Below are positions 47,211 through 57,619 of a DNA stretch of 64,000 bases, one piece after another. The DNA lies in NCBI GenBank assembly GCA_002150815.3, contig NDFF03000040.1:310001-374000 (forward strand), in the 5' to 3' direction. The stretch's first letter is position 1; every line of letters begins with the position of its first letter. The stretch is from Grammothele lineata. Lineage: Eukaryota; Basidiomycota; Agaricomycetes; Polyporales; Polyporaceae. Below the pieces are notes generated by a model. It worked only from the letters and a program-made list of their open reading frames with translations. It had not been told where the DNA came from and searched no databases. A program made the position numbers and the translations under genes.

Positions 47211-48860
47211 ACTCTGCGCGCTTGCGTTCTAGGACGGCGTTCAGTTAACTGGTGCAGTCTCGGATCGTTCGCGCTTTGATGGGCCGCTTGTAGAAGGTAG
47301 TACGTACGCCGGATTTCCCGAGCCTCGTTCGGTACCATCTCGTCGGGTATGGTTGTATGTAGGCTGAGGGTGTATCATACGTGAGTCGCGATCTAATCCA
47401 TCCGAATCCCAGTTAGTACGCCCGAGGCGAGATCCATGCGACGCCACAGAGCTCGACTCCGGCTCGCGGCGATTTCGGAAAGCGCATCCAATCTGGTTCA
47501 GATTCCTGGCCGCCACCGCCAGATCCGCGCGCCCTGTGCGTTGATCTCAGTGCGATCGGACGTCGAGGCACGCCATCCGAGCAAGGGCGCCGGACACGGG
47601 CGTAAGCAGCGTCGACGTCATGGCAGACGCCACCGCTCGGTCCGTCCCGCGACGAAGGTAGGAGTCTCCCCCGTTCGAGATCGGTGCGCAATTACGGTCC
47701 CCCGGGCTCTCTCTCTGCAGATCGCCTGTGGATCTGGGGGCGAGGCCCGAGTTCGCCGGGACAGCTGTCAGATCTGGGCTAAACTCTGGCAGCAGACGCA
47801 CTCGAGTCGGTGACGTTGCGGGTGTATGCACCCGCGAGCCCGAGGTCGTCTTCTGTCGCCACTGGCCGTCTCGGCGACTGGCACGTCGTGCGTCTGCCTC
47901 GTTGCTCGCCCATACCGGGCCTTCGACGCGCACACTCAGGACCCAGCGCCGCCCGTCTAGAAGGCTGTTGTGCGCGGAAGGGGCAGCTGCGGGTAGCTAG
48001 TGGTCGACGCCGATCGGCGTGCTGCGCGGCCAGGTAGCCGAGGGCGTTCACGCCCAGCCTCCGGCGGAAAGGCCCGCTATCTGCCGACGTAAACCACATA
48101 CGACGCGCGACGAGCCAGCGGGCACTGTGCGAGCGCGCGGTTCCTCGATCGGCACCCTAGAGCTCGATTCTAGTGCCGCGGCCTGGCGATGTCGGTGCCC
48201 CATGCAGACTCGTAGTGGAGCTCGGTGCATGAGACGAAGAGGGTGGTGCGGACGGCGCACGTCTGGAGCTCCGAGTCAGCGCTCAGTGCCGCCTCGGCGG
48301 CTATCTCCGTGAAGAGGCACTTGCATTGCGCAGTTTGAAACTCTATGGCCTTCTTCGTGCGGCAGGGGCTTCGGTCGCCCTAAAGTTGATCGCTTCCCGA
48401 GCCAAAGGCGTGCGGTGCTCGTGTGCCAGGGTACGTACGCGTTTCGTACTGTCAGCTATTGAACGTAGAAGGCGAGGGCACTCGTTCGCGTATGACGTCT
48501 ACAGTGACCTTTGCGGCGTGCTCGACGCGGTTTTGCGCCAAGTCGGAACCGCCCCAATGACGCAGACGAGACGTGTACCGAGTGCAATGACTGCGTCGGC
48601 GTGATGGAAGAACCCTCAGCTTCCCGTGATCGGGGTTGAGAACGTTCAATGGTCCCGAGCGCGACGGCTCGCGGCTTTGAAGAAGGCACACGGCACATGC
48701 AGTCGGATGGTCAAAGTTCGTCTGATGCATTGATGTACGCTTCACCGTCAAGCGAGTGCTTGTCACGACCGCCCTGCCATACATCAAACACGCTACCGCA
48801 GAACCCTTGTACCCCGAGTACGTCGAGACCGCGAGCGGTGTCTTGTACCCATGCTGCCCT
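47211..48860. other. Gene-poor GC-rich region
   Basis: About 1.65 kb without a gene I can support. Open frames occur in all six frames (for example 47547-47933 and 47779-48099 minus, 48326-48604 plus), but they are Arg/Ser/Pro/Ala-rich, overlap one another, and carry no motif. TCGA words are frequent. It could be decayed sequence or an unrecognised orphan gene. Confidence 0.45.
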
Positions 48861-50705
48861 TTACAGGAAGGAGGGGTCGACCCAGCTGGTCGAGTTAAGC
48901 ACCGTGGAGATCGCGACCGGAGACGAAAGCTTGGTGCTAAAGCTCGCGCGCGTGCCGGACGCGCCTGCGCCGGTGTTTCCGTACTCGGCGAAAGTGACAT
49001 GGTCGGTCCTGTGCTCCCCACCCAATCGATCAGCAAGTGCACCTCCGCCCGCCCGCGCACGGCAGACTCGGACAGTAAAACTCACTGCGGAGTGCTGCGC
49101 ATGAGAACCTATACATGAATGACAGTACTAACACCAATAGAAGAGAGCCTCTTGTGCATCCTCACCTGGTGCTCCACACGGACCAGCCCGCGGGTTGACT
49201 GCAGGAACCAGGGCTCAGCGGGGCTCACAGGACGAAATGATCGAGCGTAGAACACCTACACGTTGCTTCCGAGGTTGCACGACTGGAACACCACCCGGGC
49301 GTAGTCGCGCCAGGGACGGCCGAGGTAGACACTGGCCGCACCCGTGCCCTGGATGGTCGAGCTGTCGATGACGTACCAGTTCGCGTCGTCGCTGGACCGG
49401 CCGGAAGCGGTAATAAATCCGTTGCCGACAGTCTGTTCGTGAAGTGTGCGCATCAGCGGGTCTGGGCCTTGCAGGGGAAGGGAAGCCCGTCGTCCAGGCA
49501 CGTGCGCCCGTCTCGGGTCCAACAAACGTCGCACTCACGTTGATGACCGACTTGGTGATCCAGATGCTGTGCAAGGGTCAATAGCGGTAAGCAGAGGCAC
49601 CGGGAACAAATCATGAACGGCATGACAACTCACGAAGCCTGCATGCCAAAAATCTAGCGAGAAAATTAAGCGTGCTAGCCCAGACGGGAAATAGAAGGGA
49701 CGCACAAAGTCCACGGCGCCTTCGATCCAGCAATTAGAATAAAATTGGCTGCAAGCTCCCGACGCTCTTTAGCCGCACATTCGACGACGCACAACTCAAT
49801 AACCACTCACGTGCCCTTGTCGGCGAGGAGCGTGTCCCTGCGGGGGCTGTCAACATCCTACGTAAGCGCGTGATTTAAGCTACAGATTACTGACTGGTAG
49901 CCGGAAATCTTGCATCCGTATGCCCCGAAGTTCCCAGCCTGCACGCTGAGCGCGATCGCCTGCGACTGTGGGACGAGTCAATACGTAATGGCGGGAATAA
50001 GCGTGTGGTGGCGCGAGACGTGCCTGGTCGACCGGCTGCCAGAGCACACACCACAGGTCAACAGCGTGGCAGTATGGGGCCCCGCACAGCGCATCAAATG
50101 CGGGGTTAGAGATCGCGCGGACGAGAGCACCGCGCGGCGCCGAGGGGAGACGGGCCCACCTTTCCATACGTGTTCGCGATATTGAGGTTGTAGAGCGAGA
50201 CGCCCGTCGCGTGCACTTGCACGGTCCCGCTCGCGTCGTTGGAACCTGCGGTGGATGCGGGGACGTCGTTCGTAATAGTCACCGCTGTTGACGTGCGCGA
50301 AGGGCGGCTCGTTAGTCCCTCGATGCTCGGGCACGTCGGGCAGTTGCCCGACGCGTGCGGAGGGCGGGAGCGGTGCAACGTACTATTCCCGACGTACGAC
50401 TCTGATGTGTTCGTCTGTCCATAGATCTTCGTATTAGAACGCGTGATAATGGCGGTGTCCGTGTACGTTCCCGCATAGATGAAGTAAGTCTAGACGAGCG
50501 CGCACAGTCAGCGTCGGGGTCGGGGTCGGACACGTCACCACGTTCGGCTGATGGACCTCACCGAACTCGAAGTGTCCTTCAAAGCCGCGGACAAGGACGA
50601 GTATTTTCCGCCGTTCCCGACGGTGATTGCTCCCGAGGGCGGAGAGCTCAATGCGAGCACGCCGACAACGAAAGTGGAAAAGAGTAAGAGCAGGTTAGCG
50701 TACAT
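48861..50705 (-). CDS. Secreted pectin methylesterase (CE8)
   Basis: Extracellular enzyme that removes methyl groups from plant pectin. Eleven exons (50705-50562, 50489-50384, 50284-50160, 49965-49895, 49837-49811, 49748-49706, 49653-49634, 49566-49539, 49432-49260, 49198-49166, 49008-48861) give 305 aa, the normal family length. Residues 1-18 are a signal peptide (MYANLLLLFSTFVVGVLA). Catalytic landmarks: SQAIALSVQAGNFGAYGCKI (Gln), GYQDTLLADKGTQFYSN (Gln/Asp), EGAVDFIFG (Asp nucleophile), and YLGRPWRDYARVVFQ (Arg/Trp). C-terminal PAGWSVWSTRTDHVTFAEYG needs two splices that restore the family ending. Some introns are 70-195 nt, longer than elsewhere in the window. A TATA box lies 49-54 bases before the ATG. 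Confidence 0.92.
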
Positions 50706-51326
50706 AGTCAGTCTCCGAGGGATTCGAGGTTCTGCTCCCTGCGCGCCGATCCATTTATATCGGGTTGACCAGACTTCTTGTTGGCTGAGTCTATGCGGGC
50801 CGCTCCAGTCATGCGCAACCGCGAGGAACACTGTGTCGTATGCGCTTCTTGCGATATTCACCCGAAACAGTCACCAGTGCGCCCTACTACAGCCGGATAA
50901 TTTTGTTCTGGATGGCCCGTGGCCGCCTGCAACGGCCCGCTCGTGGCACGGGCATGCGATGCTGTCCCAGCGGATCCGAACTCTGTTTACCTTGACAACC
51001 TTCGCCCACGGTCGTTTGCCCGACACCGGGGCGAACAGTCACGGGGCCGCTCACCTGCGCTATGTTCGGACCCAATTGCAGCAAGGGGCCCGAAATAAGC
51101 AATAACGTCCTGAGTTCATGGTTCAGTGTTATTGCGCATCTGAACGGACTATCTGATGCGGTAATAGAACGGTGGGATAATAAACACTTTAATCTGTAGC
51201 AGATTGGACCTTGCACTCACTATGACATATCGGGGCCATAGCTCCGTCCTAGAGGCAGCACAAAGTATACGCAAACCGTGAACAAAACGGCATAGCATAC
51301 GTGGGAACGGGACTAGACGACGTCGA
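50706..51326. other. Intergenic region with PME promoter
   Basis: About 620 bases between the PME start and the coiled-coil protein stop, both on the minus strand. It contains the PME TATA box; open frames here (50887-51216 minus, 50551-51105 plus) show no family features. Confidence 0.45.
50754..50759 (-). promoter_or_regulatory. TATA box of the pectin methylesterase gene
   Basis: TATAAA on the minus strand, 49-54 bases before the pectin methylesterase ATG. A short leader and strong TATA fit an inducible secreted enzyme. Confidence 0.55.
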
Positions 51327-52471
51327 TTAGGCATGCAGCGAAGCGTGGAGAGGGATTTCGCCCTGGGCAGCGATTGGACTATCGTGAATGACACCTTTCT
51401 CCGCCTCACTCAGGATAAACTTGGGTAAAGAGGATGGGATCTCAGGAGACGGTGACGCTGCAGTACTAGGTGAAGTCGGATTAGCTAGGTCGGGAGACAT
51501 GGCCGCCGAGTCCTTAGTATTGTTTCGGCTGTTGGCGAAATCCATGATGGGAGTGGGAAGGGCGTGAAACGTAGTTAGAGCGTCCGAGAGCTCCCCGAGC
51601 TGTAAAGCCGTGTAACGCCCATCAGCTTAGATCCAGCTACAACATGAAGATGGAGGCAACCGCCGACCTTATTCATGATAGCGTCGATGGTCTCCCGACG
51701 TCCGTTGAACGTCTCCGCGAGGTTCGTGAACTCGGCATCACGCGCGCGTTTGCGCTGCTCTTCCGCTTGGTCCGCCGCTGCGCCCCCCTCGGGCTCATCC
51801 CACTCCTCCGCGGCGGGGATTGTGTCCGAGTGCACGCGACCCACAACCCCTGGTGTCCGCTTCCCACCGCGCGCATCGCCGAGGCCGATGCCCTCCATCT
51901 GCACGTGCAGGCCCGCGACCTCGCTCTGCAACTCGCGGATGCTCGCGAGGCGCGTCCAGAGCTCGTCGCGGCGCGTGTCGAACTGCGAAGGGGTCTGAGT
52001 CCCCGCTGCCGCGTCCCTGGAGGGCTCGACAGCATCCTTCTTCGGAACTACAATACCGACGGTGGCCCCAGAAAAAGGGTCGAGGAGGGGCTCGTGCGGG
52101 ACCCCGGGCGTGGACGCCGCGGAGCGTACGCCTCCGGAGGGGCTGGCCGTTCGTTCCGTGCGCGAGAGCGAGCCGACACTTGCAAGCACGCTTAGTTTGG
52201 GCCCGCTGCGTGGAACTTCAACACGCGACGGAAGCGTGGCTTCTCGACCGCCATGGAGGTCCGCGAGCACGGCGTCATGCGGGGTGGAAAGGGCGGCGGT
52301 GACAGGGCCGTCGGGCGGTGATGTTGTAGCGCGGGACCTGTCGGGGCTCAACTCTGGAGGATAGGTGAATAAACCATGCTGTCCGGAGCCAGTAGACGGG
52401 ACGATGTGCGCATGGGCGGCGAGACTAGAGCCCGAGGGTTTGAGATGGTGGTCGGAGGAGCTGTGTGCCAT
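51327..52471 (-). CDS. Hypothetical protein with a coiled-coil segment, 358 aa
   Basis: Not recognised. Two exons (52471-51668 and 51599-51327) give 358 aa in frame. The first ~150 residues are Ser/Pro-rich and likely disordered. Residues ~165-200 are helical with heptad-like spacing (DELWTRLASIRELQSEVAGL, ending HVQMEGIGLGD), and ~230-270 is a charged helix (AEEQRKRARDAEFTNLAETF) that continues across the splice into ELSDALTTFHALP. The rest is Ser/Thr/Pro-rich with an acidic end. Both helices and the intact splice argue for a real gene rather than chance. Orientation is head-to-head with nothing; it lies between the pectin methylesterase and exonuclease genes, all on the minus strand. Confidence 0.7.
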
Positions 52472-52989
52472 GCAGCTACACTACTAGCCACGGCCTGCCA
52501 TATCCAGCGGAGACCGGGATCTCACGTGGTCGAGACTTAGCACACGCGCTTTAGGCGGCGGCTAGCGGCTAGCTAGCCTGTTCAGGGAATGGCCCCAAAA
52601 GTTCTAAGTTTGAGAACCTCAGAAGGGTCTATCCGCCCTACCTCGAGGCTCGCAAGCTCAACTCCGCGAAATAAACCAAGAGATCAAGCGGTATCGGGAA
52701 TAAATATCGCATCAAGCTAAAATACCTCCTCCGCCCACCGTCTCCTCGTGCAGCGAGCCCGGGCTATTACCAAACTACGTACAAGTACGGTCCAACGGTC
52801 CTTCAAGCAAGGGGCATCGCATGACTGACAAGATATGGTGTTATGACATAACCCGATGAGCGTGTTTCCCACATTGACTGTTGAAGGCGCAGTGGTTGAC
52901 CCCCGAAACGGGGGGGTCGTGATAGGCGGCTACAACGGCTGAACAGTTAGGTGAAGTCTGCCCAGCGCTGCGCACCCGAAACGCCGCGC
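52472..52989. other. Intergenic region
   Basis: About 520 bases, no supported gene. It contains small palindromic words around gctagc near 52560-52580 but nothing I can assign. Confidence 0.45.
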
Positions 52990-53869
52990 TCACGTATAAC
53001 AGCGGGAGAACGTGCTTGGCGGTATGTGGGATGGCCAGTGACCCTTCGCAATCAGCCCCTCCCATTCATCCTTGCTGGAGCGGTACAGGTCTAGAGCCGC
53101 TCGAGCGTTCTCGAGCTGCCAAAGAACCGCTGTGTTAACGAGGGATGCAGCTAAGAGGGGGTTGATACCCGTGTTTGATACTTACCGGACAAACCTGGCG
53201 CTCCTGCACCCTGCGGCGCATAAGCAGCCACATGAGCGTATGAAGGCCGATGGTCTGGTTACTATTCCGCACAACGGTACTTAACGCATTGCGGAATGGC
53301 TGGTATAGCGCGACATCCCGAGTGGCCACTGCAGGGTGACTTATGCCGATAACTAGTGAGGCCGGGGCAGGCGCATTAGCGGGACTTTACGTCGAGCGAC
53401 GGTGATCGGTACAGACTCACCCGACAGATCATGCCAGAGAGCATGGCCCACGATAATTTTGTCCCTCAGAAGCTGACCAATTCGTTGTTGAACAACATCC
53501 CATGGCAAGGCATTCCCTGAGCGGAAGAATTTCAGACCCGGCCGCTCTAGATCAGGGTCTCGGCGTGCAACACACCGTCTGCAAGGTCTTCTGGGGTGAT
53601 ACCGGTATGGTTGGTGCGATAATCCGTGACGGGGTTTGTCGGCCGGACATACGTGAAGAAAATCTCATTGCCACGGTAGTCAACGACCGCAATCCGGCTG
53701 TGTGGGCGGTCTGATGTGAGGATCCACGAAGAAAATGAGAAGGCTATGTATGTATACGAGCAAGGACGTACGCAAGCATAGGGGTTCCCCCACCTGGGCC
53801 GCATCCGACAGTTGTGGTGGAAAGGGCCACGAACTTGTCAGGAAGAGGCGTAGGATACTTCTGAGACAT
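52990..53869 (-). CDS. REX4-like DEDD exonuclease-domain protein, active site degenerate
   Basis: The fold is that of the REX4/ISG20 3'-5' RNA exonuclease group. Exons 53869-53772, 53697-53576, 53516-53421, 53352-53186 and 53115-52990 give 202 aa. Family landmarks: RIAVVDYRGNEIFFTYVRPT with VTDYRTNHTGITPEDLADG; then WDVVQQRIGQLLRDKIIVGH, ALWHDLS, HPAVATRDVALYQPFRNAL and ENARAALDLYRSSKDEWE. The Exo I motif, normally ALDCEMVG, reads ALSTTTVG, so both metal-binding acids (Asp and Glu) are Ser17 and Thr19. The Exo III HxxxxD is also lost: VCPLEN has Asn at the Asp place and no His. The Exo II Asp (HDLS) remains. It is intact as a reading frame, so it is probably expressed but catalytically inactive, perhaps an RNA-binding or regulatory paralogue. 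A short open-reading alternative at 53502-53714 (+) is its shadow. Confidence 0.8.
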
Positions 53870-55323
53870 GAGTAGACGACGCGAGACTGCAGGATATCTG
53901 AGTGCCTACCTGGGCTGTTTATGAGGCTGGGGCCTGTTGGCGTATACGCGTGCCGACATACGTTGAGGGTCGAATAAGGCTAGGGCCGAAATTCCCGTTC
54001 ATCGACAGGAGACGGGCTAGGTGGACGCCGCGCGCCGCTTAATGACATAGGGTAAATTCGGGCAACGGATCGATGTCAGTGAGGTTAACACACGGGCCCG
54101 AAGCGAGATCAAAGAGGTGGATCGGGCGTGTTCACCGAGATCGCGAGGGCAGCGGACGGCTGGGCCCAGATCGGGGTGACCGAGTGTATCTGGGACGTTG
54201 GAGTGCCGCAGAGCAGGCATGGAAGGCGGGCCGCGTCGCGCTAGCCTTCGAGGACAGGATGGCGGCGCGAGCGAGGGCGGGGAGAAGGCCAGTTCGACCC
54301 CTCGATGGCTGCATGCAGGGGGGCAATTTATCGAGTGCGCCACTGCTCTGCGGGGTCGGCCGCGAGCTGGGCTGGGCTGGATGTTTTGGGTGTCGGAAGG
54401 GGAAGAGGGCGAGGACGGGGCCAGGGTCGGAGAGGCCGAGGGCGGCGCTGGCGGTGTTGGCCCGGGAGCGTGGGGAGGCCGTCGACGGGAGGGGCCGGCG
54501 AGATGGCTGGCGGATCTGTGCGGACAGGCAAGGCAATCTGTCCCTCCTCGACCAGATCAGATCCTGTCTGCCTTCCCTGCTCGCCCCTCCTCCCTCTCTG
54601 GGCAGTCCCCCCGCCCGTTTCAGAGCAGAGGCGCGCAGGCCACCGGCGCAGGCCACCGACGCCGACCCTCCTTCTTGCACATCCTCTCCTCCTCCTCCGC
54701 TCGCCCCGCGGCCCGCGCGGCCATAGTCACAGAGCGGCCTCCGACTACATCCCCTTAATGGCAGCAAAAGTACGACCTTTCGACCGTCACTCTGGCTTTG
54801 GCAGTTCTTGATGGTGGCTGGCGCGGACTCTGCATTCAAAACCTCTTTCAGCTAATCTATCGTCCAGCGCAACGCTCAAATGGGAGAGACAACACCTGCG
54901 GTGCGGACGCGTACGTGTGGAAACATGTCACGGAGAACGCCGACGAATCGACATCAATTAAGTGTGCGCCTACCGTCGCACCAACTGCCAACTACTCATC
55001 CTATGCAGTTTCTGCGCAATCATACCCCACGGCGTCCAGCACAACTCACTCCCAGCTGCATCAATTGGATTCTCACCACTGCCTATGCGCGTCGTATGTG
55101 CACCTCCCGATCGCTCCGCGGGTTACAGACACGGCTGTTGACGTGCCCTCTTCGTTCCAGCTTCCCGCGCGCATCTTGTGTGAAGGTACGGCAAACCATT
55201 AAGGCAAGAAGAGTCTATACCCTGCAAATGATGATATTACGTTCAAGGAGCGCCCCACGAGACCGATCCTCCGCCCCTATGCGAGCGACACGCGTACGTG
55301 CTCTGCTCCGCGGCTGTTAAGTC
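53870..55323. other. Gene-poor region
   Basis: About 1.45 kb with no gene I can support. Long open frames at 54073-54839 on both strands are mutually overlapping, very Arg/Gly/Pro-rich and motif-free, as expected of GC-rich DNA. The part from 54740 to 55320 is less GC-rich and also silent. Confidence 0.45.
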
Positions 55324-56922
55324 CTACCCGGAAGCGCGCACCTTTTCCCTCCTAAGTCGCCTCCTTAGCAGCTGCCAGTGCCATCGCTCCTTGCCCTTTC
55401 GTGGCGCCTTGTGCAAATCAAGCCACCGCCTCCGCCGCTCGCGCTCCCTGTATGAATCCTCGGCGTCTGGCTCCTCGTTCTCAGCCTGCCACCGAGCCCG
55501 CTCCTTCTCCCTCGCACGCTGGACCTTCTCTATAGCCTTCGCGCGGCCGACATCACCCTGCTTTAGCCATAGCGAAGCCCAGCGCCGGCGCAGCCTGTCG
55601 TCGTCGACGACCTCGGGACCCCAGCGTCTCTCAAATTCGCGCACGAGCCGATCCGCGTGCGTCCCACAGCGTATCGTGGGCCTGAGGGTGCGGAGGAGGA
55701 AGAAGAGCGTCGTGGCGGTCGGCCGCAAGCTGCGATGCATGTCGAGCAAACCGAGCAGCGTCTCGCGCGCGGCAGCGTGCGTCGATAGATTGCTGCGCGC
55801 CCGGCCGGGTGTCAGGTGGATGTGAATGATAGAGAGGCACGCTCGTCGCCACTCCTCGTCCAACTCGGGCGGGAGCGTCCGGAGATAGGCCTGCGTGACC
55901 TCGATCGCCGCCGTCCGCCGGTCCTGAGCGACCAGCGAGCGCACGAGCGCATACACGGCGTCTGGAGGAGGCCGTACAGCGTCCCCAGAGAGACGAGGTC
56001 GATGTCTCATGAGCGCGTGGAATCGACCAGAGATTATGGTTGGGTGCGGCGTCTGCAGAGGCTTCCGTTGAGCGGCAGCTTTGTTGCCCTTCATCTTGCT
56101 GTTTCCGAGGACGGCGCCCCGTTTGACCGAGCCAAAGAACTCGAGCCAAACCCGCAAAGGCATCCTTGTCCCGCTCTCTTCCTCGACCTGCATCTCCTCG
56201 CGCCATGCACGGTTCCAGTAGCCCGCTCGCACCATGCCTCGCACGCGCAATGCCCGCGTTTCTTCGTCGCCCGGCACGTCGTCCTTGACCATCTCGGAGA
56301 GTAATTGCTGGACCGTGCCAAAGCTGGCGTTCCGAATGGCGTACCGAATAAGCAGGTTATACGACGCTGTCGAACGGAGTGTGGGGAATGTGGCATTATA
56401 GGCCACCGCCTGGGAAACACCGAGGGGTCGGCGACTCGCGATGGCGCGGGTAAGGTTCTCCAGCAGATCCTCTGGTGTCGCTGGCTCTGGCAGTTGCAGC
56501 GGCGCCGTGGGACCGATGGCACGGCGTACATCGACGTGCGGGAGCAGACTTGTAGGTACGGAAGCCAGCACTTCGTCCCAGGGCGGGTCGCTTTCGTACG
56601 CGAGTGAACATGGCGATGTCGCCCCCGCGGCAGACTCCAAGTCAAAATGTGCCAAAGTTTCGATGTCGAACGATGTAGCAGCCCTGAGGCTTGATGCTTT
56701 GCGTGGCGCAGGCTCGGAATTTGGAGCTGAGGGGATGTCACCCGAGCTCGCCGACGCGTTCTCGACATGCGGCCGGGGAGAAAGTGTCTTTGCAGGGGAG
56801 CGAGAATGAAGGATGCGTAGACCTCCCTCAGACGTCGGAGTAAAGGTAGAATTATGGTTCCTGTACGCGTTCGCGCTCTGCGGGTGAGGACACGTTACAC
56901 GAGCAGGACAGAAGTGACGCAC
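55324..56922 (-). CDS. PPR-like mitochondrial protein, 5' end unresolved
   Basis: One long frame of about 530 codons with helical-hairpin repeats of the pentatricopeptide type (SYNLLIRYAIRNASFGTVQQ, AAIEVTQAYLRTLPPELDEE) and a very basic C-terminus (RLRREKVRASG preceded by Arg-rich helices). It is probably a mitochondrial RNA-binding or mitoribosome-associated factor. The reading frame has no ATG before residue ~190, so at least one upstream exon is missing. The best candidate starts at 56968 (MRLRREGIGRHHLSRRASLL, Arg-rich and acid-poor like a mitochondrial presequence), but its splice into this frame is not certain (a 41-base intron with GTGTAA would fit). I give the limits of the open frame. 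Confidence 0.68.
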   Translation of the reverse strand: MRHFCPARVTCPHPQSANAYRNHNSTFTPTSEGGLRILHSRSPAKTLSPRPHVENASASSGDIPSAPNSEPAPRKASSLRAATSFDIETLAHFDLESAAGATSPCSLAYESDPPWDEVLASVPTSLLPHVDVRRAIGPTAPLQLPEPATPEDLLENLTRAIASRRPLGVSQAVAYNATFPTLRSTASYNLLIRYAIRNASFGTVQQLLSEMVKDDVPGDEETRALRVRGMVRAGYWNRAWREEMQVEEESGTRMPLRVWLEFFGSVKRGAVLGNSKMKGNKAAAQRKPLQTPHPTIISGRFHALMRHRPRLSGDAVRPPPDAVYALVRSLVAQDRRTAAIEVTQAYLRTLPPELDEEWRRACLSIIHIHLTPGRARSNLSTHAAARETLLGLLDMHRSLRPTATTLFFLLRTLRPTIRCGTHADRLVREFERRWGPEVVDDDRLRRRWASLWLKQGDVGRAKAIEKVQRAREKERARWQAENEEPDAEDSYRERERRRRWLDLHKAPRKGKERWHWQLLRRRLRREKVRASG

Positions 56923-56968
56923 GGCGAGACAGATGATGACGGCCTATGCCCTCCCGCCTCAGCCTCAT

Positions 56969-57619
56969 GACCTTCGAGGGCCTGCTTGAAAGAGCTGGAA
57001 GCTGCCTGAGCCAGACGAGGGCCAGAGCGGTGGTAGTACGCGCGCGGGGGACGAGTCCTGGACCATGCTCTGCCAGCAGCGGCTTGAAATACGGAAGCGA
57101 GAGACAGAGAGGGCAGGTGAGTGATCAAGGGTGCATGATGGCGCATGCATGAGCATCCCAGCCCGGCCGGTCTGGTGCAGTCAGTGTTGTAGGCAGCGCA
57201 GGTACGTTGCTCGCCGTCCTCGTCTGTCGTCACTGGCAGGTGCTCCCGGCGCTTGCACAAGGCCACGGGCACACAAACTTCGCCACGTGCCCTGGCCGAC
57301 AAACGGCGCTCGATCGCAGATCCCGATGAAGAACCACCGCGACGAGCTCGGGCCGTGGCGCCTCTTGTGGCCAAACTCTGAGAGGGCGCAGCAGTACGGG
57401 CCATCCAAAAAGCACTAATGGTTTCATATCAGGCAACAACGAGAGCGTACATCTGAACATAAGCAAGCAGCAATGAGTGGGATGCTAAGATGATGATGAT
57501 GTGTCGTGGATGTGGGTCATAAACGAGGGTGAGGGCACTACCAACAAAAGCAGATACGAGCAAAATAACGGCAACCCTGGTGACTACAAAGCTCCCAGAG
57601 GCAACAATCCATGCAAAGT
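56969..57619. other. Intergenic region
   Basis: About 650 bases between the PPR-like gene and the CUT8 stop. Open frames are shadows without motifs. It must hold the promoter of the PPR-like gene. Confidence 0.45.

Noticed and set aside
47211..48860. Transposon or retroelement remnant in the gene-poor gap
   Set aside because: I saw no terminal repeats, target duplications, reverse transcriptase or transposase motifs.
54073..54839. Four long overlapping frames in GC-rich DNA
   Set aside because: All are simultaneously open on both strands and low-complexity, which indicates lack of stops in GC-rich DNA rather than coding.
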